Source of the DNA: Oenanthe sinensis
Lineage: Eukaryota > Streptophyta > Magnoliopsida > Apiales > Apiaceae
Assembly (NCBI GenBank): GCA_028671895.1
Contig: JAPMAC010000197.1
Coordinates: 4,407,001-4,471,000, forward strand
Length of the DNA stretch: 64,000 bases
Reading direction: 5' to 3'
Below are positions 34,260-44,585 of this stretch, piece after piece. Below the pieces are notes generated by a model that was given only the letters and a program-made list of their open reading frames with translations, made no database searches and was not told where the DNA came from. The position numbers were made by a program, and so were the translations under genes. Every line of letters begins with the position of its first letter. Position 1 is the stretch's first letter.

Positions 34260-36026
34260 TATAAAGCTGTATGAATAGTAATCATGATAACTCAACATTA
34301 GAACATGAAAAGTAAATAATACTATGTCTACATGAAAATCAAGAAGAAATAAAAACAAGGTAAATACAGTGAATCAAGACATTAGAAGAAGTTTTGAAGT
34401 CTACTACAGGTCATTAAGAGAAGTTCATTAATATGTTCATGCCTTAGTGAAGAATAATGTTTAAAGACATTCAGGGTTTCAGAAGTATTTAAGATTCATT
34501 GTAAAAGTGTCACTAGAAGATTTCAGTGAATTAGCATTGATTGAAGATAGACAGTGTTCGAATCATAGGAATTTAGAAGAATTGAAGACAAGATAAAGAC
34601 AAATGTTAAGGAAGACAGCTGTAGTCTTTAAGTTATACTCACTGAATGATATTTATTTATATGTTCAAGCGTCAGTGAAGAACAAAAAATGAAGTATTCA
34701 AGATTGTAGTAGTAATGAAAACGTTGTCTAAGCACCAGAAAAGATTCTAGTGAAAGTACAGTATTTATTGATAGTCAGAATTTGAAGTAATGGAAAAGTT
34801 GAGATATGGTCAACTAAAAAGGAACAGAATATAAGAAAATTTGATTCAGTGTTAATCATTTGTGAACCAGACCAGTGCACTAAGCGTTATCACATCAAAG
34901 AAAGAATTATCTTATTTAGTCAGAAGAAAATAGTTGATCAAGCCAAAAAGTGAAGGAAAAAAGTGTTAAACATTCAAGCATTCAAGAATAAGTCTAAGGC
35001 AAAACAATTTGGATACAAGTTGCTCCTACACTCTTGAAATGATGTGTGTGGTGCCACTTGAAGCTTAATTGAAATAAATTGTGCAGTTAACCTGCACGTG
35101 GCACCACCATAAGACTAACCTAGTGTATGGCGCAACATGTATCATCCTGGAACAACATAGATCAATTAGGCGCAACTTAGGCTTTCAAGTATATGTTGCG
35201 TCAATACAAGGACTACAGTGTACAAGGCGCAACTTAGTTTTACTTGGTGCAACTTACAACAAAAGGCGCAACTTGATTTAGATATATGTTTGCGGTGCCA
35301 ATACAAGGGACTCTATGATGCAGGCGCCACTTGAGGTTAATCTTGGTGCAACATAGAGTCAAGCAAGCGTAACTTGATGTTACACACCACGAACACTCTA
35401 CATGGCGCAACTTGGCACTTCTCCATTGTGAATAAATCAATTCGAATTGATTTGAAAGTCTACACTACATGAATTAAATGACTGGATCATTTTTATTCAT
35501 TGAGATATACAACCACACTGAGAGATACAGAGAGAAACACAAAAGCCGGAGAAGAAGAGATACAAAGTCATACACATAACTTCTTCACCGGAATTTTATA
35601 ATTTAGTCGGTTCATTATGTTGTAAATATATAGGGCTATTGTAAAACACTCTCTGTTAGATTAATTTCCTTTAAATTTGTATATACACAGAGCCATACAT
35701 TATAATAGGAATCAGTCAGATCTCTTTGTTGTAGCTAAGAACTAATTTGTTCTTCAGAAACCGGTTCATTTAAACCGGGTGTAGCACCCCTCTCGGTTTA
35801 TATATGAAAGATATATTCCCCGAAACTTGTCTCATTTATTTACTTGCTAATTTTCTAGATTCTTAATTATTTTTCATAAATACAGAAAATTAGTAAGGCA
35901 ATCTCCTAAACACTACAATGACTCGAACCCTAAAAAAATTTTTATTTATCCGCAAATTCCGAAAAGAATTTAAATTATTGTGACTATCGTATTCAACCCC
36001 CTTCTACGATATTTCAGGACCTAACA
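34260..36026 (+). repeat. Copia LTR-2 (5' LTR)
   Basis: It starts at TATAAAGCTG (first G of TG changed) and ends CAGGACCTAACA, followed by a primer-binding site. It shares with LTR-3 the AACTCAAC region, the TTCAGTGAATTAGC-type segments, GACCAGTGCACTAAGCGT and the TATTCAACCCCCTTCTACGA end. At about 1.77 kb it is longer than LTR-3 (1.30 kb), partly owing to its motif array. Confidence 0.8.
35050..35414 (+). repeat. U3 motif array GGCGCAACTTG
   Basis: At least eleven copies of GGCGCAACTTG or variants (C/T and A/C changes), starting at 35050, 35129, 35169, 35226, 35246, 35265, 35323, 35345, 35366 and 35404 among others. Spacing is 19-60 bp. The same motif fills LTR-4 on the other strand and a fragment at 36384-36540. 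Confidence 0.8.
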
Positions 36027-36028
36027 AT

Positions 36029-36040
36029 TGGTATCAGAGC
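36029..36040 (+). promoter_or_regulatory. Primer-binding site after LTR-2
   Basis: TGGTATCAGAGC lies two bases after the LTR end at 36026 and is an exact initiator-Met type site. It defines LTR-2 as a 5' LTR on the plus strand. Confidence 0.9.
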
Positions 36041-36383
36041 TTGCTAATTGATATACAAATCAAAATTCGTAGCTCAGGGTGTCGAAGCTGTTTGGACCAA
36101 AAATATTAGAGGACTTGATAAATAAATTCATTTTATAAATTTGAATTTTAATAATTCTATTTTATAAAGTTATTTTTAAATAAATTTATTTTTTAAATTT
36201 AATTTAAATGAGTTTATTATTTAAACTTGAATAAGTTTATTTCATAAACATAATTTAAATAAATTTATTTTGTAAATCTAATTTAAATAAATCTATAATT
36301 TAAATTTAAGTAAATTTATTTTTATAATTTAGATATATTTTTTTTGTCCATTTTTATTTTACAACTAGCTTGGAAAAGACTAA
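36041..36383. other. AT-rich leader after LTR-2, no gene
   Basis: About 340 bp of AT-rich sequence with repeated TAATTTAAATAAATTTAT-like units. No gag frame follows; the element breaks off at a second LTR fragment. Confidence 0.55.
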
Positions 36384-36570
36384 ATGCTAAGGTGCTCCTA
36401 CATAGGGGATTCAATGAGCTTCGCGCCACTTGATCATACAAGTCTACAAATGGCACCACTTAAAACTACACAGGGAAATACATTATGTGGAGCGCAACTT
36501 GCTTTAGGCGCCACTTGTATTGTATTGTTGCCACCAAGATGTTTCTCCAAGGGTTCTAAGTACATATGGT
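36384..36570 (+). repeat. LTR fragment with GGCGCAACTTG motifs
   Basis: It begins near GTGCTCCTACA, matching LTR-2 at 35020-35035, and carries five or six copies of the LTR-2 motif (CGCGCCACTTG, GAGCGCAACTTG, GGCGCCACTTG). It is cut at 36571 by copia-5. Confidence 0.65.
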
Positions 36571-37669
36571 TGTTAGGGATTGTGGTGTAATCAACTAGGT
36601 TTACTTAGTTTTAATTCATAAAAGTTAAGTAAAATGTACTATCATATGTATATTGACAGTATGTTTTAAACAGTTACTTGAAACAATATGTTCATTATAG
36701 TTTAAGTAGGCAACAAGAAGTTTAATAGTTATTGTCTTGTATAAATGTAGTAACATGATCCATGAAGTAGAAGTTCACAAAGTGTTCATGCACAGCATGA
36801 CTCATATTCATGACAGTAACATTCAACACTCAAGCCTATAACAATATATTCAAGTGAAAGCACAAAGGAACAGATGACAACAACTATCCCATTGATAGTA
36901 AACTTGGCGGAGAATGAAGATACGAAGACAACAATTTTATTGACAGCATCATTGGCGGAGATATAGTACAATAACATTGAAGACATTATGTTTCGATGGA
37001 TTTCAAGGCATGACAATAAAGTCTGCGGAACAATAGATATTGTCATCAGTGTGAAGCTAAAAGTTGACAGTATACTTTAAGTGGAGCTGACAGATTGTTC
37101 CAAGTAGCAGACTAAGATAGTGAGAACACAAAGAATGATTTAGACGTGTCTATCAAGTCTGATAAGTCTACCTCTGCAACTTGGGAGAAGACAAGCAAAA
37201 AGATAAAAAGTGTTCCAGGAGTCAAAGATTTCTTACATCTCATAACAACTTTATCTACAAATAGAATGAAGACAAGGTTGAACAAGAAAAACATAATTTC
37301 TATTTCAAGCTTTATTCTAGGACCAATGAAAAATGCACATGTAAGTGGGGTATGTGTTTCAGTATAAATACACATATCTCACAAGTACTTTTACTCATGC
37401 AACTGAACTAGGTTTTCTCTCAAGGATAGAAATATTAGCAAATCCATTGCTATTGTTCTTATTAAAGCGGGAATCATTTCCACTCAGTTGTTGCAAACAC
37501 AAAAATAATAAAATTAATTTTGAAAGTTTAAACATTGTCTTCTTTATCTGCTTTAGTTGTTTATCAAACTTGGATAATTATATTTCTTGTTGTTGTTAGC
37601 AAGAATTTGATATAATTATTCAAGTTGCATTGAAACCCCCCTTCTGCAATACTTATCACACTTAACAAC

Positions 37670-37681
37670 TGATATCAGAGC
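37670..37681 (+). promoter_or_regulatory. Primer-binding site of copia-5
   Basis: TGATATCAGAGC lies two bases after the LTR end, one base different from the standard initiator-Met site and identical to that of copia-6. Confidence 0.85.
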
Positions 37682-37684
37682 AGC

Positions 37685-37971
37685 ATGTTTAACATATCTA
37701 ATCTGAAAAGATCTAAGGTGTGTGCACAGAAAGTAAGGAGTCTAAAAATAACCACCTTTGACAAAGAACATTACAATATTTGGAAAAGAAAAATGATGTT
37801 ATTCGTAAAAAAAGTCAACCCACTTTATCATGGTATTCTGGAAAATAGTAATTTTATTCCCCAATTATATGTACCTTAAACTACAGTAGAAGGTGAAATA
37901 ATACTTGCCTACTGGGTTCCTAAAAAGGTTTCAGAGTACAATGATACTAAAAAGGAAAAAGTATCTCTGGA
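37685..37971 (+). pseudogene. gag: Copia gag N-terminus (copia-5)
   Basis: ATG at 37685 gives a short N-terminus and then a DUF4219-type segment (ITTFDKEHYNIWKRKMMLF, NPLYHGILEN). A TAA at 37877-37879 interrupts it, after which the same frame continues (AYWVPKKVSEYNDTKKEKVS) to the LTR-4 edge. It resembles the copia-6 gag, including the WVPK/WIPK segment. Not functional. Confidence 0.82.
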
Positions 37972-38785
37972 TGGCGGGTCCCGAAGTATCGTAGAAGGGG
38001 GGTTCAATACGATACTCATAATAATTTAAATTCTTTTCGGAATTTACGGATAAATAAATTATTACTTCAGAGTGGGTTTGGCCAGTTGTAGTGTTTAGGT
38101 GAGTTGCCTACTAATTTTTTGTGTGTTCGGATAAATCAATTAGATTCAAGAAAATTAGCAAGTAATTAAACGAGACAAGTTTCCGGGAATATATCTTTCG
38201 TATATAAACCCAGAGGTGTGCTACACCCAGTTAAAAATATAAATGGTTTCCAAAGAACAAATTAGTTCTTTGCTACTAACACAAAAATATAAGGCTCGGT
38301 TCCTATACAGATATATCTAAATAAGTACATAGAAAAACTGAGTCTGTAGGGAGTGATATCTAGAAACCCTGGGCATTTTTTGTTAAATAACCAGGTCCTA
38401 ATATCTGATCGTGAGCAAGGTATGAGTGTGTATAAATTATTCCTTCTTACTCCAGCCATGGCAGTAGCTCTCTACATATTATTTGTGTTGAAGAAGATGA
38501 CTCCTTGAATGAGTGTGTAGTCTTTTAAATCAAATAAAGTAGCTACTGTAATTTGATTGGCTGAGGGCTATGTGGGGCCAAGAAATATTTTGTTGCACCT
38601 GTATATTTTTGTTGTGCTTCTGAATTTTTGTGGCGCCTGATTAATTTAGTTGCGCCTGCAACATAGAATTCCTTGAGCATATTTATGTAGCCCCTCTTGT
38701 TGCCTTGAAGTATAATAATAAAATACAAGTTGCGCCATCCACTTTTGTTGCGCCTGGGAAGTTAGTTGCGCCAAATGAAAATTCA
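37972..38785 (-). repeat. Copia LTR-4, minus strand, 5' part missing
   Basis: The plus strand reads GGGTCCCGAAGTATCGTAGA, then the inverse of the LTR-2 3' end, including the ACCCAGTTAAAAATATAAAT and GAACAAATTAGTTCTT segments. It carries the GTTGCGCC array at 38592-38772. The part upstream of the array in LTR-2 is absent, so it is truncated at about 38785. Confidence 0.78.
38592..38772 (-). repeat. U3 motif array GTTGCGCC (inverse of the LTR-2 motif)
   Basis: Seven copies of GTTGCGCC or variants start at 38592, 38611, 38630, 38649, 38729, 38747 and 38765. This is the reverse complement of GGCGCAAC in LTR-2, so LTR-2 and LTR-4 belong to one subfamily. Confidence 0.78.
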
Positions 38786-38819
38786 TGGTCAAAGTGCGAT
38801 TTGATCACTGCACTTTGAC
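38785..38819. repeat. Perfect short inverted repeat
   Basis: GGTCAAAGTGC and GCACTTTGACC are separated by 12 bases, a perfect 11 bp stem. It sits at the junction of LTR-4 and the accessory ORF region. It could be a rearrangement footprint; no function is implied. Confidence 0.6.
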
Positions 38820-38884
38820 CCTCTTTTCATTTCTTGACTGAAGTTCGCCAACTTCCATTTCTTGAATTCAGATTGAACCGAGCA

Positions 38885-39526
38885 ATGGAAGTGTCTACGT
38901 CTTATCTAAAGAAAGAAACAAGATTCTACATAGAACCAGTGTTTGTGAGGATCGAAGATGGATCAGAATTGCATGAAGTGATTGTTTATTCTAAGTCATG
39001 CATTACGGTTGATGAGAAAGGGATAATGTGGTTTATCTTCAAGAAGGGAAATGGTGTTCAATCAAAGGTTGAAATCAGTAAATTCAAGAATAGCAATTCT
39101 AATGCCATCAAGAAAGGACTCTCAAAGGTGAAAAGATCTACATGCAAAGCAGATAAGTATGCTCTAGAACCAATCAAACAGGTGTTGAAAGAAAAGATAA
39201 TGCTGGAAATAATAAATGACACACAAAGAGTCAATTGATTCCCAAAAGGAATCACATTGTTTTTGTTTGTGAAGAAGACATCCCTGGATTTTGATGGAAT
39301 TTCTACTATAAACAACACTACATATTTGAGAGAGATGGTAAAGAAGCTTGAAGATCCTCCGCCCACAAATTCACTAGAAGTGGAAGCCAGAGATTTGGTC
39401 AAGGCAAGATTGGAAAAGCTCAGCAAGAAGACCAACAGAGAAGGAAAAAAAGCACAAGACAACAAAGTACAAGATCATAGAATATATGTTCAGGCTAGAG
39501 GAACACAAAGCTTTGTACTTGTCTAA
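38885..39526 (+). pseudogene. Accessory ORF before Copia LTR-3, function unknown
   Basis: A frame of about 213 codons from ATG 38885 (MEVSTSYLKKETRFYIEPVF) with one in-frame TGA at 39236-39238. The same frame continues on both sides without a shift, and is also open upstream to about 38834. It encodes no Copia enzyme motif. The first half is mixed (IEDGSELHEVIVYSKS, IMWFIFKKGN); the second is Lys/Glu-rich and probably helical (LVKARLEKLSKKTNREGKKA). It ends 140 bp before the polypurine tract, where some plant Copia elements carry an extra ORF after pol. I see no signal peptide or clear membrane segment, so I do not call it env. Confidence 0.6.
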
Positions 39527-39667
39527 ATGTTAGAAATATGAAAATACATGTATTTATTTAATCTAGAATGTAATTATTATTATTTACAGTATTTCCGCCT
39601 TTACTTTTCTTTTATTTTCAGTTGAGTTATCCTCTTAAAGGATTTTCTTGTCGAACTCTAAATAATC

Positions 39668-39681
39668 AAATAGGGTGAGAT
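39668..39681 (+). promoter_or_regulatory. Polypurine tract before LTR-3
   Basis: AAATAGGGTGAGAT directly precedes the LTR start TGTAAAATATAATG at 39682, consistent with LTR-3 being a 3' LTR. Confidence 0.7.
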
Positions 39682-40983
39682 TGTAAAATATAATGTAATG
39701 AACAATGTAATCGAGGAACTATAACTCAACTAAAGTAAATGACTGATAAGTATTATTAATTAATCACAAGAATCTACATTTATGAAGAACACATAACTAC
39801 AAAGAATCAATATATCAGAAGAAATTTTGAAGACCACTGAAAAAAGTTCATGCCAGTGTTCAAGCCTCAGTGAAGAAAAGATGTCTTAGAAGTTTCAGAT
39901 AGTATTGAAGATTCAAGTAATAAGTTCTAGAAGATTTCAGTGAATATTTGAAGCAATAAAGAACTGCAACAATCCTATCAATTAATTTAAATGAAGATAT
40001 GAAGATCAAGATCAGTGTTAGTCATTTGTGAACATGACCAGTGCACTAAGCGTCAACACAAATGAAAAGGATTTTTATATTAATTATGAAGAATGAATTG
40101 ACAGGAATTGAATTGAAGCTGCAAGTGGGTAGAAAATATTCCAAGGCAAAAGAGATATCAAAGGGTCGACACATTTTCTACTCTAAGAAAAAGGGTTGAC
40201 ACATATTTTCTAGTAAAGGGAAAAGAAGCCAAGGTATTGTATAGACATCTCAAGTCGACACATTTGTTAAAATGTTGGAATTTCTCCAAGGCAATATAAG
40301 GGTCTGTTTAGTCGACACATAATGGATGGTGCAGTACTATTGGAGATAGGTTAACACATTTGTAACCTAAAGGATCTAAGACAAGTAGACTATGTGAGGC
40401 AGTCGACACATATCAAAAGAGTTGAATTTATTCAAGTTCCATACACTTATAGTCATTTGGTTCACACATTTTGGTGGATCATTAAAATTGTCTAAGGCAC
40501 TACAAATAGTGAAGTGGTCGACACATTTTAGACAAGCCAAATATATTCTAAGGATCATACTCTGCAGCTAGGGTCGACACATTCTATAAAGCATACATGG
40601 AAAGAAAGTTGACACATATTAATGCAGTTCAACTATTGTGAACACTAGATTACTTAAACGAAATGAAGAATTCATTTTGAAGGGCTCAAACAGAAAGATA
40701 TATACACAGCCAGAGAGAGATACATCGAAAAACTCCATTGAAGATATATGAGCTTTATATTTATTGTTCTTGTTTGAGAATCATTATAGCTAATCAATTT
40801 ATTGTGTTAGAGTGTAGCTCCTCAGGGTTTATATAATACAAAAGTATATTACCTGAATTGTTCTTGTCGTTATATGCATTCAAATCTATATCTCTCACCA
40901 ACCAAGAACGAACTCATTAAACAAATCAGAAAACTACCCGTTTCGTATTCAACCCCCCTTCTACGATAGTTTGGGACCTAACA
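39682..40983 (+). repeat. Copia LTR-3 (3' LTR)
   Basis: 1,302 bp from TGTAAAATATAATG to GGGACCTAACA, with the family end TATTCAACCCCCCTTCTACG. Downstream it interrupts a CACTA transposase at 40984. Its internal region is lost except for the accessory ORF. Confidence 0.85.
40165..40617 (+). repeat. U3 motif array GTCGACACAT
   Basis: Ten copies of GTCGACACAT or one/two-base variants start at 40165, 40195, 40254, 40311, 40350, 40402, 40460, 40517, 40573 and 40608, a mean spacing near 49 bp. Six are exact. The flanks of the copies are not similar, so this is not a simple tandem duplication. Confidence 0.85.
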
Positions 40984-42029
40984 GTCGAAATCAAGACACC
41001 TTTAATCAATATTTCTCCGTGATGGAGAATGTGCCCATCTTTAGTTCGATTTATCGCATGCCAAGTCATTAATTCAGCGGTACTAAAATATCTAAACATT
41101 CGTTTAAATCTAGGTATTATTAGAAAATATCACATCACATTGGATGGTATATTAACCCTATTTTTACCATCATTCCCAACCTTCCAACGAGATAGATGCC
41201 AATTTGGACATTAGGTAGCCTCAAGATTTATACCCATGTATAACACGCGGTCATCGGGACAAGTGTGAATTTTTATATAGTCAAGTTCTAAATCAGTTAG
41301 GGTTTTCTTTACTTCATTTGAACCAAGAGGCAATGCATGATCTTTGGGAAGGAATGAGCCAACAAATTCAAGTAGATTAGTGAAGGCGTTAACGCTAATG
41401 CCAAATCTACCTTTCCAATTATGTAATTTTATTAATAATTCTAGTTTTGTACACTCACTTCCTTCAAATAGATGTTGTTCTACGTCAGCCACAAACCTTT
41501 TAAACTTATATGAATCATTATCGTAATCTCCCTTATTATAGGTTGCTTCATACACATTAACTGTTTCGGATGTAGTCGACTTCGAAACAGGACAAGTACT
41601 AACTGATGACTTAGTATTCCTACTAGACTCTTCTCCATGCCAAATCCACTAAACATACCCAAAACTGAAACTTTCTTCATATAGATGGCCTCTAATTATT
41701 TTTACTAGAAATATTTTTAAGTTTACGCAGCATGCATATGGAAAAGGGATTCTCTTATGATTCGTAGCATTTCCTTCAACAAATATTAAGAATTGTTCGA
41801 TACTAATTTCATATTGTAAGGTATCCATATCTACTTTGATCATTCGACACCAAGTATAGATGGCCTATAATTGTTTTTACTAGAAATATTTGAAGTTTAC
41901 GCAGCATGTACATGGACATGGGATTCTCTTACTATTCGTAGCATTTTCTTCAGCAAATATTATGAATTGTTCGACATTAATTTTATATTGTAAAGTAGCT
42001 CTATCTTCTTTGATCCATGACTTACCCAT
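40984..42029 (-). pseudogene. CACTA TNP2 transposase, N-terminal fragment with duplicated exon
   Basis: It starts at ATG 42029 (MGKSWIKEDRATLQYKINVE). The transposase-associated domain is present twice: a stop-terminated copy (41856-42030) and a second copy (41681-41855) that continues into IIRGHLYEESF and WHGEESS. Next comes the TNP2 N-terminal region (LELLIKLHNWKGRFGIS, LPLGSNEVKKTLTDLELDYI, HTCPDDRVLYMG). After a stop at 41211 the readable frame goes on (VMxYFLIIPRFKRMF, MTWHAINRTKDG) until LTR-3 cuts it at 40984. The core and C-terminus are missing. TNP2 proteins bind and cut CACTA ends. Confidence 0.85.
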
Positions 42030-42030
42030 T
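41681..42030 (-). repeat. 175 bp tandem duplication of the transposase-associated exon
   Basis: ATAGATGGCC begins both copies at 41681 and 41856, a period of 175 bp, with similarity through the ATTGTTCGA and TTTGATC regions. Copies differ at many positions, so the duplication is not recent. Confidence 0.8.
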
Positions 42031-42761
42031 TTAACCTACCTGATATGTCACTAAAAATATCAATATTATTATAATGATATAATATTATATAACCTAAAAT
42101 ACATTTATTATTGCTTTATCTAAATTCTGCAAAGTATAATTATCATTCATAAGGATAGATGATACACCTAGTATAGGCAAATTAATTAAGAATCTACAAG
42201 TTTAAACTAAAAAAGGAACTTATTAGAAGAAATAGAAAGAATAATCCCTACATACAATGCAATTTCCACAGTCACACACATACAAAGATTAAGAAATTAT
42301 GAGCATACGTGAATATGATTTGACCAATATGATTTGAAGGTCAGAAAAGAAATTTACTTATCTAAGTATAAATCTATGTAGGGATTTGAAGTGCATTTGA
42401 TTGTCTATGTACTTCTTGTAATATGTATTTGTACATATACTAAGGAGAGACGACAATCTAAAGAGAAGGGGACTGTTTTCAGCTAGGGTAAGAGAAAATG
42501 CAATGAAATTAGACAAAACACATGCCTAAGTGTACTATATATGATATATATGTACATACATTAGATTCCTTGCATTTCAGTTTCTCTAATACAATGATTA
42601 ATGAGAAAGAAGTCATGAACTATGGCTATACTCTATAGTTGATATATAAGGAAAAATGATCAAATGAGACTTGACAAGTAAACAAATTATATGTAGAAGG
42701 AAGAAACATAGAGCATGCAATAGAAAAGAAGCTAGCGGAATGGAGATTTGGTGTTTACCCT
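42030..42761. other. Upstream region of the CACTA fragment, no gene seen
   Basis: About 730 bp of AT-rich sequence, probably the 5' region of the CACTA fragment at 40984-42029, into which the next CACTA inserted. No coding frame or repeat recognised. Confidence 0.5.
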
Positions 42762-43380
42762 CACTACAAGAAAAACAGCATCAGATAACACATTTCAGAC
42801 AACGCTCAGAGAAAAAAGTGTTGCCTAGATTTAACAGACAATGTTTTATTTTTTCCCCCCGATTAACTGTTGTCTGATCTATGTATTATACAACGGTTTT
42901 AAAACCATTGCCTAAAAAATTCAATCACACAACAGTTTTTATATGTGGTATTGTGCAAAAGCAATAGCTCTATACAATAGTTTAATATAGCTGTTGTTTG
43001 AATAGACTTGAGATAATTCTTAGTGGGAAACCGTTATTAAAATCAGACAAGTGTTTATTGTGAGGTATTATGTAAGACGTTTTCAAAAAATAGTACAATA
43101 TTGTGTTGTCTGATAGAGCTCATCAGATAACAATTTTTCAATGTTGTATTGTGCAAAGCAAGAACTCTACACAACTGTTTCAGAAGTGTTGGAATATAAT
43201 TCCGACAAGGTTTCAGGAAATCGTTGTTGAAATCAGACAAGTGTGTGGAAGAGACCTTCAAACAAGTGTTTCTGGTGCATTGTTTGTTATTCATATTAAC
43301 AAGGGTTTATTTGTTAAAAACCCTTGTCTGATTTACAGCATGAAAAAAATAGCCAATTAAGACCTGCCAAGTTAATAACC
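42762..43380. repeat. Left terminus and subterminal repeats of CACTA-1
   Basis: The CACTACAAGAAAA terminus is followed by about 600 bp with repeated short motifs in both orientations: CAGACAA, GTTGTCTGAT, ACAACGGTTTTAAAACC and AATCAGACAAGTGT. Such motifs are the transposase-binding region in CACTA elements. Confidence 0.85.
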
Positions 43381-43443
43381 AAAGCATGGTAACCATCAAA
43401 GATCACAATCAGACCAACACAAAGTATATATAATTTAATTACA

Positions 43444-44585
43444 TCATGAAAGTTGAATGAATTCATCTACGTCATCTCGCATGTAACTAGTCATATCATC
43501 ATCATCTAAATCGACATCGGGTAAATTGGGAACAAAACAGTCGTTCTCAAGCTCTACTTCGACCGATCCCTCATTTTCATCATCGCTCTCTTCATAATAC
43601 TTCTTATCGGGTAATTTCAAAACCACTGACCATAATTTATCAAGAGGGTCATCTATGTAACAAACATGTTTAACATGTTTTGCCAATATAAATGGATCAT
43701 TTAAAAATCCCAACCTATTTAAATTAACCAACGTATATCCCAATTCATCTACTTTAACTTCTTTGTTCATATCTACCCACTCACAATAAAAAATAGGAAC
43801 TCTAAATGTGTTATAATCAAACTCCAATATACTTTTTATAACTCTATAATATGTATTGGACAAATGCTCAATGTTTTGATCTTTAACTTGCACAATCATT
43901 GTATCAGCTTCGACACACACACCACTTCATTGAACTTGGCGAGTATTATCACGATCCTTCGTACTAAACATAACTTCATCCACTCTATAGCGGCTGAATG
44001 TTGGTACATCTTTGTTGGGCCCATCTGCAATCCATCTTAACTCTTCCGGCACTTCTTTTTCATTCACCAAATCTGAAGCAATCTTCAAAGAAAAACATAA
44101 AAATTTAAGGTAAAATGATTCATGTTTCTAAGGATTAGTATAAATTGCACATAATTGTTAATAAACGTCTATAGTACCTTTTCTTTAAACCATTTCGGGA
44201 ATGTCTCATTTTGCTCCTTCTTTAACCACATCTCATCATTTTCATGTTCCGAATAAATCGTCATTAACAATGTCATGTGCTCATTACATGAAATTAAAAC
44301 AAACTGCATAAATAATGACATAATGGCATAAAATATGTAATGAAAATAGACTAATGACATACTCGAAATATGGCCTAACATCAGTAGTAATTTGTAGAAG
44401 GTATAAATGTGCTAGGTGCAAATTAGTGTTGCTGGGGGTTATCATGGTTGCACCAGATAATAGCCTGCATGCGGCGTCCTTAGTATGCCTTCCACTTTTT
44501 GGTACCCCAATAGTTGTTTCTTCGTGACTGGCCAAACACTCAACGACCTCTTCTGAAATATAAGCCTCTGCAATGCAACCTTCTG
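43444..44585 (-). pseudogene. CACTA-1 TNP2 gene, C-terminal part (DUF4218 end and DUF4216)
   Basis: It continues the gene broken by Del-2, starting GCIAEAYISEEVVECLASHE (end of DUF4218). A likely intron with GTATGTC donor and TGCAG acceptor lies at about 44304-44362. Then comes an exon with EHENDEMWLKKEQNETFPKW, a second intron (GTACTATAG donor, about 44088-44178) and the DUF4216 region: RWIADGPNKDVPTFSRYRVD, GVCVEADTMIVQVKDQN, IFYCEWVDMNKEVKVDELGY, LAKHVKHVCYIDDPLDKLWS. It ends in an acidic tail before 43444. One in-frame TGA lies near 43930. The two parts match the domain order of plant TNP2-like transposases. Confidence 0.85.
44581..44585. repeat. Target-site duplication TTCTG, left copy
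   Basis: TTCTG precedes the left LTR of Del-2 and recurs at 59007-59011 after its right LTR. Removing Del-2 and one copy restores the TNP2 reading frame across the junction, which confirms the edges. Confidence 0.95.

Larger units (their letters stand above)
36571..37971 (+). mobile_element. Copia-5: 5' LTR, PBS and gag start
   Basis: An LTR of 1,097 bp (36571-37667; TGTTAGGGATTG to CACTTAACA), a primer-binding site at 37670 and the first ~95 codons of gag. It is cut at 37972 by LTR-4. The rest of gag, pol and the 3' LTR are absent. Confidence 0.85.

Noticed and set aside
38885..39526. Calling the accessory ORF an env gene
   Set aside because: It lies in the env position, but I see no signal peptide, transmembrane segment or coiled fusion region that would support it.
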